Source of the DNA: Streptomyces diastatochromogenes
Lineage (GTDB): Bacteria > Actinomycetota > Actinomycetes > Streptomycetales > Streptomycetaceae
Direction: 5' to 3'
DNA length: 64,000 nucleotides
Assembly (NCBI RefSeq): GCF_002242805.1
Contig: NZ_MCGQ01000035.1
Span: 30,714 to 94,713, forward strand
Shown: one piece after another, positions 10,056 through 19,183 of the stretch
How the letters are laid out: every line of letters begins with the position of its first letter
How positions within the stretch are numbered: position 1 is the first letter of the stretch
Notes under the pieces: model-generated
What the model was told of the DNA's origin: nothing
Seen by the model: the letters and a program-made list of their open reading frames with translations, nothing else
Database searches by the model: none
Program-made: the position numbers and the translations under genes

Positions 10056-12221
10056 TCAGCCCGCCGTCTCCCCGCCCTTCCGGGTGGGCGAGGCGGCGGG
10101 TCTGCTTTTCCCGGCGTCCCCGAGGGCGTGCGACACCGGTCCGCGCGGCGCGGGCAGCGCCTCCAACGGCCGTACACCGCCGCCGCCCAGCGCCCGGGCC
10201 ACGGCAGCGTCCCGGTCCAGCCGCGCTCCCTCGCGTACGCACTCCTCGTACCGCGCGTCGCCGAGCGCCTGCCGGGCCGTCGCCTCGCACAGCTCGTGCG
10301 GGGCGTTGTAGTACGCCGAGCCGAACAGCTGCAGCCCCACCGACGGCCACATCCGGCCCGCGGCGCCCTGCAGGACCGCCGCCTCGGCCGGGTCGCCCTG
10401 GGCCGCCGTCACCAGGGCGAGCAGTTCCAGGGACAGCACCGAGCCCAGCAGATCGTGGAAGGCGTGCGCGTTGTCCAGACAGTCCGCGAGCAGCTCCCGT
10501 GCGCCGGCCGGATCCCCGTCCCGCCAGGCCGCGTAGGCCAGTACGTACAGCGCGTACGACCGTGCCCACCGCTCCCCGTGGTCCTCGCACACCCGGCGCA
10601 CGTCCTCGCAGAGCCGCACCGCGTCCGCCAGGTCCCCCTGGAACGCCCGCGTCATCGCCAGCTCGACCTGGCCCATCAGCACGTTGCTGTTCAGCTCGCC
10701 GATCTCCTGGTAGCGGTCGAGCGCCGAGCGCAGCAGCGTTTCTGCGCGCGCCATGTCGTCCGTGACCAGGGCCAGACAGCCGGTGCGGTGCTCCGCGTAC
10801 GCCACCGCCGTCAGGTCCGCGACCCGCTCCGCCTGTACCCGGCACTCGCGCAGCGCGGCCAGCGCCGGCACGGTGTCGCCCTGCAGGATCGCCACATAGC
10901 CGAGCACCCACAGCGCCTTCAGCCGGGACTGCTCGTACTCAGACTCCAGCTCCACGCTGCGCTCCAGCCAGCGCCGCCCCTCCGACAGCCGCCCGCAGCC
11001 CGCCCAGCAGAACCACAGTGAGCCCGCCAGATACTGGCCCAGATGCGCCTCGTCCGGCTCGGTCAGGCAGAACTCCAGGGCGGTGCGCAGGTTCGGCAGC
11101 TCGATCTCGATCCGTGCGGCCACCTCGCGCTGCCGGGGCGAGAACCAGTCCAGCTCGCACCAGGTCGCCAGGCCCAGATACCAGTCGCGGTGCCGCCGCC
11201 GCAGCCGTACCGCGTCCCCCGTCGCCTCCAGCCAGTCGGCGCCGTAGGCCCGGACCGTGTCCAGCATCCGGTAGCGGGGGCCCGTCGGTGTCTCCTCGCG
11301 GGAGATCACCGACTGCGCGAGCAGCTCCGCGAGCACGTCCAGGACGTCCTCGGCGGCCAGCCCGTCCCCGCTGCACACGTACTCGGCCGCCTCCAGGTCG
11401 AAGGTCTGCGCGAACACCGAGAGCCGCGCCCACAGCAGCCGCTCGGCCGGAGTGCACAGCTCATGGCTCCAGCCGATCGCTGTGCGCAGCGTCTGATGGC
11501 GGGGGAGGGCGTCCCGGCCGCCGCCGGTCAGCAGCCGGAACCGGTCGTCAAGACGCTCCAGCAGCTGAGCCGGTGACAGCGCCCGCAGCCGTCCCGCGGC
11601 CAGCTCAAGAGCCAGCGGGATCCCCTCCAGCCGGACGCACAGCTCCCGCACCACCGGGCAGTCACCCGTCTCCAGCCCGTGCTGCCGGGCCCGGTCCGCG
11701 AACAGCTCCACCGCCTCGTCCTCGGCGAGCGGTGCCAGCGGGAACAGCCGCTCGCCCGTCAGGCCCAGCGGACGCCGCCCCACGGCCAGCACCCGCAGCC
11801 CCGGCAGCCTGCGCAGCAGCTCGGACACCAGCTCGGCGCAGGCCCCCACCAGGTGCTCGAACCCGTCCAGCACCAGCAGGACGCGGCGGCCGGCGAGACG
11901 GTCGAGCAGGATCTCCCGGGGCAGTCGGGTGGTGTGGTCGGTCAGCCCCAGCGCCTCCACGACCGCGTACTCCACGAACTGCGGATCCCGGACCGGCGCC
12001 AGCTCGACCCGCCACACCCCGTCCGGCGGCGCCGACCGCGCCGCCGCCCGTACGGCCAGCCGGGACTTGCCCACTCCGCCGACCCCGGTCACCGTCATCA
12101 GCCGGGCCGCCTCCATCGCCTCGGCCAGCTCGGCGAGTTCGGCCGAGCGCCCGACGAAAGAGGTGAGTTCAAGGGGCAGATCGCCGTCCGCGGACGGGCC
12201 GGGGCGCTGAGGACCTCGCAT
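10056..12221 (-). CDS. STAND-type NTPase with C-terminal helical repeats (AfsR-like without DNA-binding domain)
   Basis: Large signal-transduction ATPase of 721 residues. It begins with a short Pro-rich tail and LTSFVGRSAEL, then the P-loop GVGGVGKS at 46-53, Walker B region LLVLDGFEHL, and the NB-ARC-like LEGIPLALELAAGRL. A winged-helix-like segment includes RMLDTVRAYGADWLE. The C-terminal half is TPR-like helical repeats. No HTH domain is visible at either end, unlike AfsR or MalT-type regulators, so it probably acts through protein contacts. ATG 12221 was chosen because a good promoter ends just upstream and there is no coding signal beyond it. The trigger and partner are unknown. Confidence 0.82.
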   Translation of the reverse strand: MRGPQRPGPSADGDLPLELTSFVGRSAELAELAEAMEAARLMTVTGVGGVGKSRLAVRAAARSAPPDGVWRVELAPVRDPQFVEYAVVEALGLTDHTTRLPREILLDRLAGRRVLLVLDGFEHLVGACAELVSELLRRLPGLRVLAVGRRPLGLTGERLFPLAPLAEDEAVELFADRARQHGLETGDCPVVRELCVRLEGIPLALELAAGRLRALSPAQLLERLDDRFRLLTGGGRDALPRHQTLRTAIGWSHELCTPAERLLWARLSVFAQTFDLEAAEYVCSGDGLAAEDVLDVLAELLAQSVISREETPTGPRYRMLDTVRAYGADWLEATGDAVRLRRRHRDWYLGLATWCELDWFSPRQREVAARIEIELPNLRTALEFCLTEPDEAHLGQYLAGSLWFCWAGCGRLSEGRRWLERSVELESEYEQSRLKALWVLGYVAILQGDTVPALAALRECRVQAERVADLTAVAYAEHRTGCLALVTDDMARAETLLRSALDRYQEIGELNSNVLMGQVELAMTRAFQGDLADAVRLCEDVRRVCEDHGERWARSYALYVLAYAAWRDGDPAGARELLADCLDNAHAFHDLLGSVLSLELLALVTAAQGDPAEAAVLQGAAGRMWPSVGLQLFGSAYYNAPHELCEATARQALGDARYEECVREGARLDRDAAVARALGGGGVRPLEALPAPRGPVSHALGDAGKSRPAASPTRKGGETAG
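10060..10110 (+). terminator. Candidate rpsD terminator
   Basis: Imperfect GC-rich inverted repeat at 10060-10100 (outer arms CCCGCCG/CGGCGGG) followed by a short T-run near 10105. It overlaps the 3' end of the convergent STAND gene. Confidence 0.5.
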
Positions 12222-12230
12222 GGGACACGG

Positions 12231-12260
12231 AGCGTACTGAACCGTGTTCATTCCGTACAA
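12231..12260 (-). promoter_or_regulatory. Promoter of the STAND gene, near-leaderless
   Basis: On the minus strand, -35 TTGTAC (12255-12260), an 18-nt spacer and -10 TACGCT (12231-12236) lie 9 nt before the ATG at 12221. The few bases between contain no Shine-Dalgarno sequence. Confidence 0.6.
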
Positions 12261-12393
12261 TCGCTTCCCGCAACTCCGCCGTCCGCCGACCCGTAATCCG
12301 GTACGGAGCGCCACCCGTGGCGCGATAGGCTCGGTGCACTGCTTTTTCATGGTTCCGATGTTCAGAGCACGTTTCAGGGAGCGGGTGCGCACA

Positions 12394-12834
12394 GTGTCCG
12401 GTGGAGAGGTGGCCGGGATCCTGGTGGCCGTCTTCTGGGCGATCCTGGTCTCCTTCCTCGCCGTCGCACTGGCGAGGCTGGCCCAGACGCTCAAGGCGAC
12501 CACCAAGCTCGTGGCGGACGTGACCGACCAGGCCGTCCCGCTGCTCGCCGACGCCTCCGCGGCCGTGCGCTCCGCGCAGACCCAGATCGACCGGGTCGAC
12601 GCGATCGCCTCCGACGTCCAGGAGGTCACGTCGAACGCCTCCGCGCTGTCGACCACCGTCGCCTCCACCTTCGGCGGCCCGCTGGTCAAGGTCGCGGCCT
12701 TCGGCTACGGCGTGCGCCGGGCGATCGGCGGCCGCAAGGAGAACGTGCCCGCCAAGGAGCCCAGGCGTACCGTGATCGTGGGCCGTACGGTCCCGGCGGC
12801 ACGGAAGCGGAGCAACCGGGGAAAGAAGGACTGA
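12394..12834 (+). CDS. DUF948-type single-pass membrane protein
   Basis: Small protein of 146 residues. The N-terminal helix VAGILVAVFWAILVSFLAVALA is membrane-spanning. It is followed by an alanine-rich amphipathic coiled coil (TTKLVADVTDQAVPLLADAS and onward) and a basic Arg/Lys-rich tail. This is the DUF948 architecture; the function is unknown. GTG 12394 was chosen, giving SGGEVAGIL; AGGGAG lies about 12 nt upstream. GTG 12385 is an in-frame alternative, but too close to that site. It is 7 nt before the next small gene and just upstream of alaS, so the three probably form one operon. Confidence 0.8.
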   Translation: MSGGEVAGILVAVFWAILVSFLAVALARLAQTLKATTKLVADVTDQAVPLLADASAAVRSAQTQIDRVDAIASDVQEVTSNASALSTTVASTFGGPLVKVAAFGYGVRRAIGGRKENVPAKEPRRTVIVGRTVPAARKRSNRGKKD

Positions 12835-12841
12835 CCGAGCG

Positions 12842-13189
12842 ATGTTCCGCCGTACGTTCTGGTTCACCACGGGTGTCGCCGCCGGTGTGTGGGCCACCAC
12901 CAAGGTCAACCGCAAGCTGAAGCAGCTGACCCCCGAGAGCCTCGCCGCGACCGCGGCCAACAAGGCCCTGGAGACCGGTCAGCGCCTGAAGGACCGCGCG
13001 GTCGGCTTCGCGCTCGACGTCCGCGACAACATGGCGCAGCGGGAGTCCGAGCTGGAGGAGGCGCTGGGTATCCAGGAGAACCCCGAACTCCCCGCGCCCC
13101 GGCGGTACGCCGCCATCGAGAACGACCGCAGCAACCCGAAGTACATCGAGAACACGACGTACTCGTACAACCGGAATGAGGACCACTGA
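12842..13189 (+). CDS. DUF6167-type conserved actinobacterial protein
   Basis: Protein of 115 residues, MFRRTFWFTTGVAAGVWATT at the start, which forms one short hydrophobic helix that may insert in the membrane. It is followed by a basic helical stretch and an acidic C-terminus rich in Asn and Tyr. Its stop overlaps the alaS start (TGATG), which implies translational coupling. It is conserved directly upstream of alaS in Streptomyces; no function is known. Confidence 0.8.
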   Translation: MFRRTFWFTTGVAAGVWATTKVNRKLKQLTPESLAATAANKALETGQRLKDRAVGFALDVRDNMAQRESELEEALGIQENPELPAPRRYAAIENDRSNPKYIENTTYSYNRNEDH

Positions 13190-15861
13190 TGGAGTCGGCC
13201 GAGATTCGCCGCCGCTGGCTGAGCTTCTTCGAGGAGCGCGGGCACACCGTCGTCCCTTCGGCGTCGCTCATCGCGGACGACCCGACTCTGCTCCTCGTCC
13301 CCGCCGGCATGGTGCCCTTCAAGCCCTACTTCCTTGGTGAGGTCAAGCCGCCGTTCGACCGCGCCACCAGCGTGCAGAAGTGCGTGCGCACGCCCGACAT
13401 CGAAGAGGTCGGCAAGACCACGCGCCACGGCACGTTCTTCCAGATGTGCGGCAACTTCTCCTTCGGCGACTACTTCAAGGAAGGCGCCATCAAGTACGCC
13501 TGGGAGCTGCTCACCAGCCCCCAGGACAAGGGTGGTTACGGCCTGGAGCCGGAGAAGCTCTGGATCACCGTCTACAAGGACGACGACGAGGCCGAGCGCA
13601 TCTGGCACGAGGTCGTCGGTGTGCCGAAGGAGCGCATCCAGCGCCTCGGCATGAAGGACAACTACTGGTCCATGGGCGTCCCCGGACCCTGTGGCCCCTG
13701 TTCCGAGATCAACTACGACCGCGGCCCCGAGTTCGGCGTCGAGGGCGGCCCCGCCGTCAACGACGAGCGGTACGTGGAGATCTGGAACCTCGTCTTCATG
13801 CAGTACGAGCGCGGCGAGGGCATCGGCAAGGACAACTTCGAGATCCTCGGCGAGCTGCCGAGCAAGAACATCGACACGGGCCTCGGCATGGAGCGCCTCG
13901 CCATGATTCTGCAGGGCGTGCAGAACATGTACGAGATCGACACCTCCATGGCCGTCATCAAGAAGGCCACCGAGCTGACCGGCGTGGCCTACGGCGACGC
14001 CCACGACTCGGACGTCTCGCTGCGTGTGGTCACCGACCACATGCGTACGTCGGTGATGCTCATCGGCGACGGTGTCACCCCCGGCAACGAGGGCCGCGGC
14101 TACGTCCTGCGCCGCATCATGCGCCGCGCCATCCGCAACATGCGCCTGCTGGGCGCCACCGGTCCGGTCGTCCTCGACCTGGTCGACACCGTCATCGCCA
14201 TGATGGGTCAGCAGTACCCGGAGCTGGTCACCGACCGCGAGCGCATCGAGAAGGTCGCCCTCGCCGAGGAGAACGCCTTCCTCAAGACGCTGAAGGCCGG
14301 CACCAACATCCTCGACACCGCCGTCACCGAGACCAAGCAGGCCGGCTCCACGGTGCTGCCCGGCGACAAGGCGTTCCTGCTCCACGACACCTGGGGCTTC
14401 CCGATCGACCTCACCCTGGAGATGGCCGCCGAGCAGGGGCTGTCCGTGGACGAGGACGGCTTCCGCCGCCTGATGAAGGAGCAGCGGGAGCGCGCCAAGG
14501 CCGACGCCCAGGCCAAGAAGACCGGCCACGCCGGCGCCGGTGCCTACCGCGAGATCGCCGACAGGACCGGCGAGACCGACTTCATCGGCTACACCGACAC
14601 CGAGGGCGAGACCACGATCGTCGGCATCCTCGTCGACGGCGTCTCCTCTCCGGCCGCCACCGAGGGCGACGAGGTCGAGATCGTCCTCGACCGCACCCCG
14701 TTCTACGCCGAGGGCGGCGGCCAGATCGGCGACACCGGCCGCATCAAGGTCGACTCCGGTGCCGTGATCGAGATCCGCGACTGCCAGAAGCCGGTCCCGG
14801 GCGTGTACGTCCACAAGGGTGTCGTGCAGGTCGGCGAGGTCACGGTCGGTGCCAAGGCCCACGCCTCGATCGACCACCGCCGCCGCAAGGCCATCGCCCG
14901 CGCCCACTCGGCCACCCACCTGACCCACCAGGCCCTGCGCGACGCCCTCGGCCCGACGGCCGCCCAGGCCGGTTCCGAGAACCAGCCCGGCCGCTTCCGC
15001 TTCGACTTCGGCTCCCCGTCCGCCGTCCCGACGGCCGTGATGACCGACGTCGAACAGAAGATCAACGAGGTGCTCGCCCGCGACCTCGACGTGCACGCCG
15101 AGATCATGGGCATCGACGAGGCCAAGAAGCAGGGCGCCATCGCCGAGTTCGGCGAGAAGTACGGCGACCGGGTCCGCGTCGTGACCATCGGCGACTTCTC
15201 CAAGGAGCTGTGCGGCGGCACGCACGTGCACAACACCGCCCAGCTGGGCCTGGTGAAGCTGCTCGGCGAGTCCTCCATCGGCTCGGGTGTCCGCCGTATC
15301 GAGGCCCTGGTCGGCGTCGACGCCTATAACTTCCTCGCCCGCGAGCACACGGTCGTCGCCCAGCTCCAGGAGCTGATCAAGGGCCGCCCGGAGGAGCTCC
15401 CGGAGAAGGTCTCCGCCATGCTCGGCAAGCTGAAGGATGCCGAGAAGGAGATCGAGAAGTTCCGCGCCGAGAAGGTGCTGCAGGCCGCCGCCGGTCTCGC
15501 CGGGTCCGCCAAGGACATCCGCGGCATCGCCCTGGTCACCGGCCAGGTCCCGGACGGCACCACGCCGGACGACCTGCGCAAGCTGGTCCTCGACGTGCGC
15601 GGCCGCATCCAGGGCGGCCGGGCCGCCGTGGTCGCCCTCTTCACGGTGAACAACGGCAAGCCGCTGACGGTCATCGCCACCAACGAGGCCGCCCGCGAGC
15701 GCGGTCTCAAGGCCGGTGACCTGGTCCGTACCGCCGCCAAGACCCTCGGCGGCGGCGGTGGCGGCAAGCCGGACGTCGCCCAGGGCGGCGGCCAGAACCC
15801 GGCCGCCGTCGGCGAGGCCGTCGAGGCCGTCGAGCGACTCGTCGCCGACACCGCCAAGTGA
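13189..15861 (+). CDS. alaS: Alanyl-tRNA synthetase
   Basis: Class II synthetase that charges tRNA-Ala and edits Ser/Gly mischarging; 890 residues, full length. The catalytic core begins ESAEIRRRWLSFFEERGH and includes GTFFQMCGNFSFGDYFKE and GPCGPCSEINYD. The editing domain has the zinc-type HSATHLTHQALR and later CGGTHVHNT. The C-Ala domain ends with a Gly-rich GGGGGGKPDVAQGGG stretch. The ATG at 13189 overlaps the stop of the upstream gene. Confidence 0.97.
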   Translation: MESAEIRRRWLSFFEERGHTVVPSASLIADDPTLLLVPAGMVPFKPYFLGEVKPPFDRATSVQKCVRTPDIEEVGKTTRHGTFFQMCGNFSFGDYFKEGAIKYAWELLTSPQDKGGYGLEPEKLWITVYKDDDEAERIWHEVVGVPKERIQRLGMKDNYWSMGVPGPCGPCSEINYDRGPEFGVEGGPAVNDERYVEIWNLVFMQYERGEGIGKDNFEILGELPSKNIDTGLGMERLAMILQGVQNMYEIDTSMAVIKKATELTGVAYGDAHDSDVSLRVVTDHMRTSVMLIGDGVTPGNEGRGYVLRRIMRRAIRNMRLLGATGPVVLDLVDTVIAMMGQQYPELVTDRERIEKVALAEENAFLKTLKAGTNILDTAVTETKQAGSTVLPGDKAFLLHDTWGFPIDLTLEMAAEQGLSVDEDGFRRLMKEQRERAKADAQAKKTGHAGAGAYREIADRTGETDFIGYTDTEGETTIVGILVDGVSSPAATEGDEVEIVLDRTPFYAEGGGQIGDTGRIKVDSGAVIEIRDCQKPVPGVYVHKGVVQVGEVTVGAKAHASIDHRRRKAIARAHSATHLTHQALRDALGPTAAQAGSENQPGRFRFDFGSPSAVPTAVMTDVEQKINEVLARDLDVHAEIMGIDEAKKQGAIAEFGEKYGDRVRVVTIGDFSKELCGGTHVHNTAQLGLVKLLGESSIGSGVRRIEALVGVDAYNFLAREHTVVAQLQELIKGRPEELPEKVSAMLGKLKDAEKEIEKFRAEKVLQAAAGLAGSAKDIRGIALVTGQVPDGTTPDDLRKLVLDVRGRIQGGRAAVVALFTVNNGKPLTVIATNEAARERGLKAGDLVRTAAKTLGGGGGGKPDVAQGGGQNPAAVGEAVEAVERLVADTAK

Positions 15862-15886
15862 CAGCCGAGTAAGGAAACGGTCGGAA

Positions 15887-16351
15887 ATGCGCAGAGGACG
15901 CCGACTCTCGATCGACGTCGGGGACGCCCGGATCGGGGTCGCCTCGTGTGACCCCGACGGGATCCTCGCCACTCCGGTGGAGACCGTCCCCGGCCGGGAC
16001 ATCCCGGCCGCCCACCGCCGGCTCAGGCAGCTGGTGGAGGAGTACGAACCGATCGAGGTCGTCGTCGGACTCCCTCGCTCCCTCAAGGGGGGCGAGGGCC
16101 CCGCCGCCCTGAAGGTCCGCACCTTCGCCCAGGAACTCGCCAAGGGCATCGAGCCCGTTCCGGTCCGGCTGGTGGACGAGCGGATGACGACCGTGACGGC
16201 CAGTCAGGGACTGCGTGCCTCGGGGGTGAAATCCAAGAAGGGCCGGGCCGTCATCGACCAGGCAGCAGCCGTCATCATCCTGCAGCAGGCCCTGGAATCC
16301 GAACGGGTGTCAGGTAAAGCACCCGGCGAGGGCGTCGAAGTGGTCATCTGA
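15887..16351 (+). CDS. ruvX: Holliday junction resolvase-like / pre-16S rRNA nuclease YqgF
   Basis: RNase H-fold nuclease of 154 residues; in other bacteria the family trims the 16S rRNA 5' end and was first annotated as a putative Holliday junction resolvase. The first catalytic Asp is in SIDVGDARIGVA, followed by VVVGLPRSLKGGEG, LVDERMTTVTA and IDQAAAVIILQ, which carry the other acidic residues. The ATG at 15887 follows AAGGAAACGG. It lies between alaS and mltG, the normal actinobacterial order. Confidence 0.95.
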   Translation: MRRGRRLSIDVGDARIGVASCDPDGILATPVETVPGRDIPAAHRRLRQLVEEYEPIEVVVGLPRSLKGGEGPAALKVRTFAQELAKGIEPVPVRLVDERMTTVTASQGLRASGVKSKKGRAVIDQAAAVIILQQALESERVSGKAPGEGVEVVI

Positions 16352-16473
16352 TCGCGATACGGTAACGTTCCGCGCGATGCGGCGGTGTTCGAACAGCCGC
16401 CGCACAGCAAGAGGCGGAACGGAAGCCGGTGCACCGGCCGAGCGACCGTCGGCCTCGCGGCTCTAGGGGATCG

Positions 16474-18186
16474 ATGACTGAGTATGGCCGGGGCCCTGGC
16501 CCCGAACCGTGGCATCCGGAGGACCCGTTGTACGGGGACGACGGATGGGGCGGACAGCAGGCCCACGTGGGTCAGCAGTCCCCCTACGGCGGCCAGCCAC
16601 AGCAGCAGTACCCGCAGCCGCAGTACGGCGACTGGACCCAGGGCCAGCAGTCCGGGTACGACCAGCAGCAGTACCAGTACTACGACGAACAGGGCCATCA
16701 GCAGTACGCCGGTCAGGACCAGCAGTTCGCCGGTCAGGACCAGCAGCAGTACGCGGTGCACACCCCGCAGCAGTACCAGCACCAGGGCGGCTGGGACGCG
16801 ACCGGCACGCACGGCCATGTGCCGTACGCGGCCGACCCCGGCGACCCGTACGGCCAGCAGCCGGTGGCCTACGGCGGAGAGCAGCCCGACTTCTACGGCA
16901 CCGAGGACGCCTACCCGCCGCCGGTGCCGCCCGGCCGCAGGAGCCCCGAGCCTAAAACGGACCCGGACCCCGAGACCGGCTGGGACCCGGGTGAGGACCA
17001 GGGCGAACACGCCTTCTTCGCCGGGGGCGGCGACGACGAGGACGACGAGGCGGAGAGCCGGTCCGGCCGTGGCGAACGGCGCGGCAAGAAACCCGTCAAG
17101 AGCAAGAAACGGCGCACCGGCTGCGCCTGCATGGTGGTCGTCCTGGTCTTCGGCGGTGGCCTCGGCACGGTCGGCTACTTCGGCTGGAAGTACTACCAAA
17201 ATCGTTTCGGCCCGGCCCCTGACTACGCGGGCAGCGGAAACGGCGAACAGGTCACGGTCACCATCCCGAAGGGTGCCGGCGGCTGGGAGATCGGACAGAA
17301 GCTGAGGGAGGCGGGCGTCGTCGAGAGTGCGGACGCGTTCGTCTCCGCACTGCAGGCGAACCCCAAGGGCAAGGGGCTCCAGGAAGGCGTCTATACGCTG
17401 GAGAAGCAGATGTCCGCCGCCAGCGCGGTCCAGTTGATGCTCGACCCGAAGAGTCAGAACAACGTGATCGTCACGCCCGGCGAGCGTAACGCGGGCGTCT
17501 ACGCGGCGATCGACAAGAAACTCCAACTGTCCACCGGAACCACCCGGAAGATCGCTAAGCAGCAGTCCAGGAAACTCGGTCTGCCGAGCTGGGCGCAGAG
17601 CAGCGGTCAGGTCCAGGACCCGCTGGAGGGCTTCCTGTTCCCGGGCACCTATGCGGCCGCGAAGGGTATGAAGCCCGACGCGATCCTGAAGCAGATGGTC
17701 ACCCAGGCCAAGGAGAAGTACGCCGCCTACGACCTGCAGACGAAGGCCAAGGCGCTGGGTCTGAACAACGCGTTCCAGCTCGTCACGGTCATGAGCCTGG
17801 TCCAGGCCGAGGGCAAGACGCACGACGACTTCCGCAAGATGGCGGAAGTGGTCTACAACCGTCTGAAGCCCACCAACACCGAGACCAACCAGCTGCTCCA
17901 GTTCGACTCGACGTACAACTATCTCAAGGGCACGAGCAACATCCACATCTCCGAAAAGGAGATCAACAGCAACCAGAGCCCGTACAACACCTACACCCAC
18001 AAGGGCCTTCCGCCCGGTCCGATCGGCAACCCCGGTGAGGACGCGATGAAGGCGGCACTGAATCCGACCCGCGACGGCTGGATCTATTTCGTGGCGACCG
18101 ACGGTACGACCAATACCGAATTCGCCAAGACCTACGCCGAATTCCAGCAGCTCAAGGACAAATTCAATGCCACCTCGGGCAACTGA
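16474..18186 (+). CDS. mltG: Endolytic murein transglycosylase MltG
   Basis: Inner-membrane enzyme that cleaves nascent peptidoglycan strands; 570 residues. Residues 1-210 are a cytoplasmic disordered region rich in Gln, Tyr, Gly and Pro, with repeated GQDQQ-type units. One transmembrane helix follows near 212-235 (CMVVVLVFGGGLGTVGYFGW). The extracellular part has the LysM-like VTIPKGAGGWEIGQKL and the YceG catalytic domain, with the catalytic Glu in SLVQAEGK, EVVYNRLKP, SPYNTY and GLPPGPIGNPG. The long QY-rich tail is typical of Streptomyces and absent in E. coli. AGGGGA precedes ATG 16474. The 3' end overlaps aroE by 20 nt. Confidence 0.93.
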   Translation: MTEYGRGPGPEPWHPEDPLYGDDGWGGQQAHVGQQSPYGGQPQQQYPQPQYGDWTQGQQSGYDQQQYQYYDEQGHQQYAGQDQQFAGQDQQQYAVHTPQQYQHQGGWDATGTHGHVPYAADPGDPYGQQPVAYGGEQPDFYGTEDAYPPPVPPGRRSPEPKTDPDPETGWDPGEDQGEHAFFAGGGDDEDDEAESRSGRGERRGKKPVKSKKRRTGCACMVVVLVFGGGLGTVGYFGWKYYQNRFGPAPDYAGSGNGEQVTVTIPKGAGGWEIGQKLREAGVVESADAFVSALQANPKGKGLQEGVYTLEKQMSAASAVQLMLDPKSQNNVIVTPGERNAGVYAAIDKKLQLSTGTTRKIAKQQSRKLGLPSWAQSSGQVQDPLEGFLFPGTYAAAKGMKPDAILKQMVTQAKEKYAAYDLQTKAKALGLNNAFQLVTVMSLVQAEGKTHDDFRKMAEVVYNRLKPTNTETNQLLQFDSTYNYLKGTSNIHISEKEINSNQSPYNTYTHKGLPPGPIGNPGEDAMKAALNPTRDGWIYFVATDGTTNTEFAKTYAEFQQLKDKFNATSGN

Positions 18187-19006
18187 CGCCCGCCGGGCCG
18201 CCGTACTCGGTAAGCCCATCGCCCACTCCCTCTCCCCGGTGCTGCACCGGGCGGCCTACGACGCACTCGGGCTCACCGACTGGTCGTACGGCCGCTTCGA
18301 GATCGACGAGGACACCCTGCCCGACTTCATCGAGAAGCTCGGGCCGGAGTGGGCGGGGCTGTCGCTGACCATGCCGCTGAAGCGGGCGGTCATCCCGCTG
18401 GTCGACGAGATCAGCGAGACCGCCGCCTCGGTCGACGCCGTCAACACGGTGGTCTTCACCGAGGACGGCCGCCGCATCGGCGACAACACCGACATCCCGG
18501 GCATGGTGGCCGCCCTGCGCGAGCACGGCATCGAACAGGTCGACTCCGCCGCGATCCTCGGCGCCGGCGCCACCGCCTCCTCGGCCCTGGCCGCGCTCGC
18601 CCGGATCTGCACCGGCGAGGTCGTCGCCTACGTCCGCAGCGAGGCCCGCGCCGCCGAGATGCGCCAGTGGGGCGAGCGGCTCGACGTGGACGTCCGTACG
18701 GCGGACTGGGCGGACGCCCAGCAGGCCCTGAAGGCCCCCCTGGTGATCGCCACCACCCCGGCCGGCACCACCGACGCCCTCGCCGCCGCCGTACCCGAGC
18801 GCCCCGCCACCCTCTTCGACGTGCTCTACGAGCCCTGGCCCACCGAGCTGGCGGCCCGCTGGTCGATGTTCGGCGGCGCCGTCGTCAGCGGCCTGGACCT
18901 GCTCGTCCACCAGGCCGTTCTCCAGGTCGAGCAGATGACCGGCGTCTCCCCGGCACCCCTGGAAGCCATGCGGCACGCCGGCGAGAAGGCGCTCGCCGCG
19001 CGCTGA
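18167..19006 (+). CDS. aroE: Shikimate 5-dehydrogenase
   Basis: Reduces 3-dehydroshikimate to shikimate with NADPH in aromatic amino-acid synthesis; 279 residues. Substrate-binding residues are seen in KPIAHSLSPVLH and LTMPLKRAV, and the NADP site in ILGAGATASSALAAL with DNTDIPG before it. The C-terminus has SGLDLLVHQAVLQVE. ATG 18167 lies inside the end of mltG, so the genes overlap by 20 nt. Confidence 0.94.
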   Translation: MPPRATDARRAAVLGKPIAHSLSPVLHRAAYDALGLTDWSYGRFEIDEDTLPDFIEKLGPEWAGLSLTMPLKRAVIPLVDEISETAASVDAVNTVVFTEDGRRIGDNTDIPGMVAALREHGIEQVDSAAILGAGATASSALAALARICTGEVVAYVRSEARAAEMRQWGERLDVDVRTADWADAQQALKAPLVIATTPAGTTDALAAAVPERPATLFDVLYEPWPTELAARWSMFGGAVVSGLDLLVHQAVLQVEQMTGVSPAPLEAMRHAGEKALAAR

Positions 19007-19183
19007 ACGGCCGCCTCCGCTCCGCCGCTCCGTCCCGCCTGCTGGACCAGCGGCCGGATACCGCCCCCGGACGTGGGAGGATCGGAGGTGGCGGACCGGG
19101 GTCGCGCACCCGGTCGCGCCGTCGCCGTACGCGAGGACGCGCGTACTCAGGGCAGTACCGGGCGCGAACACTGAGGAGCACCG

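Noticed and set aside
12979..16149. A long open minus-strand frame opposite alaS and ruvX.
   Set aside because: It is a shadow of alaS codon usage and has no recognisable motif or ribosome binding site.
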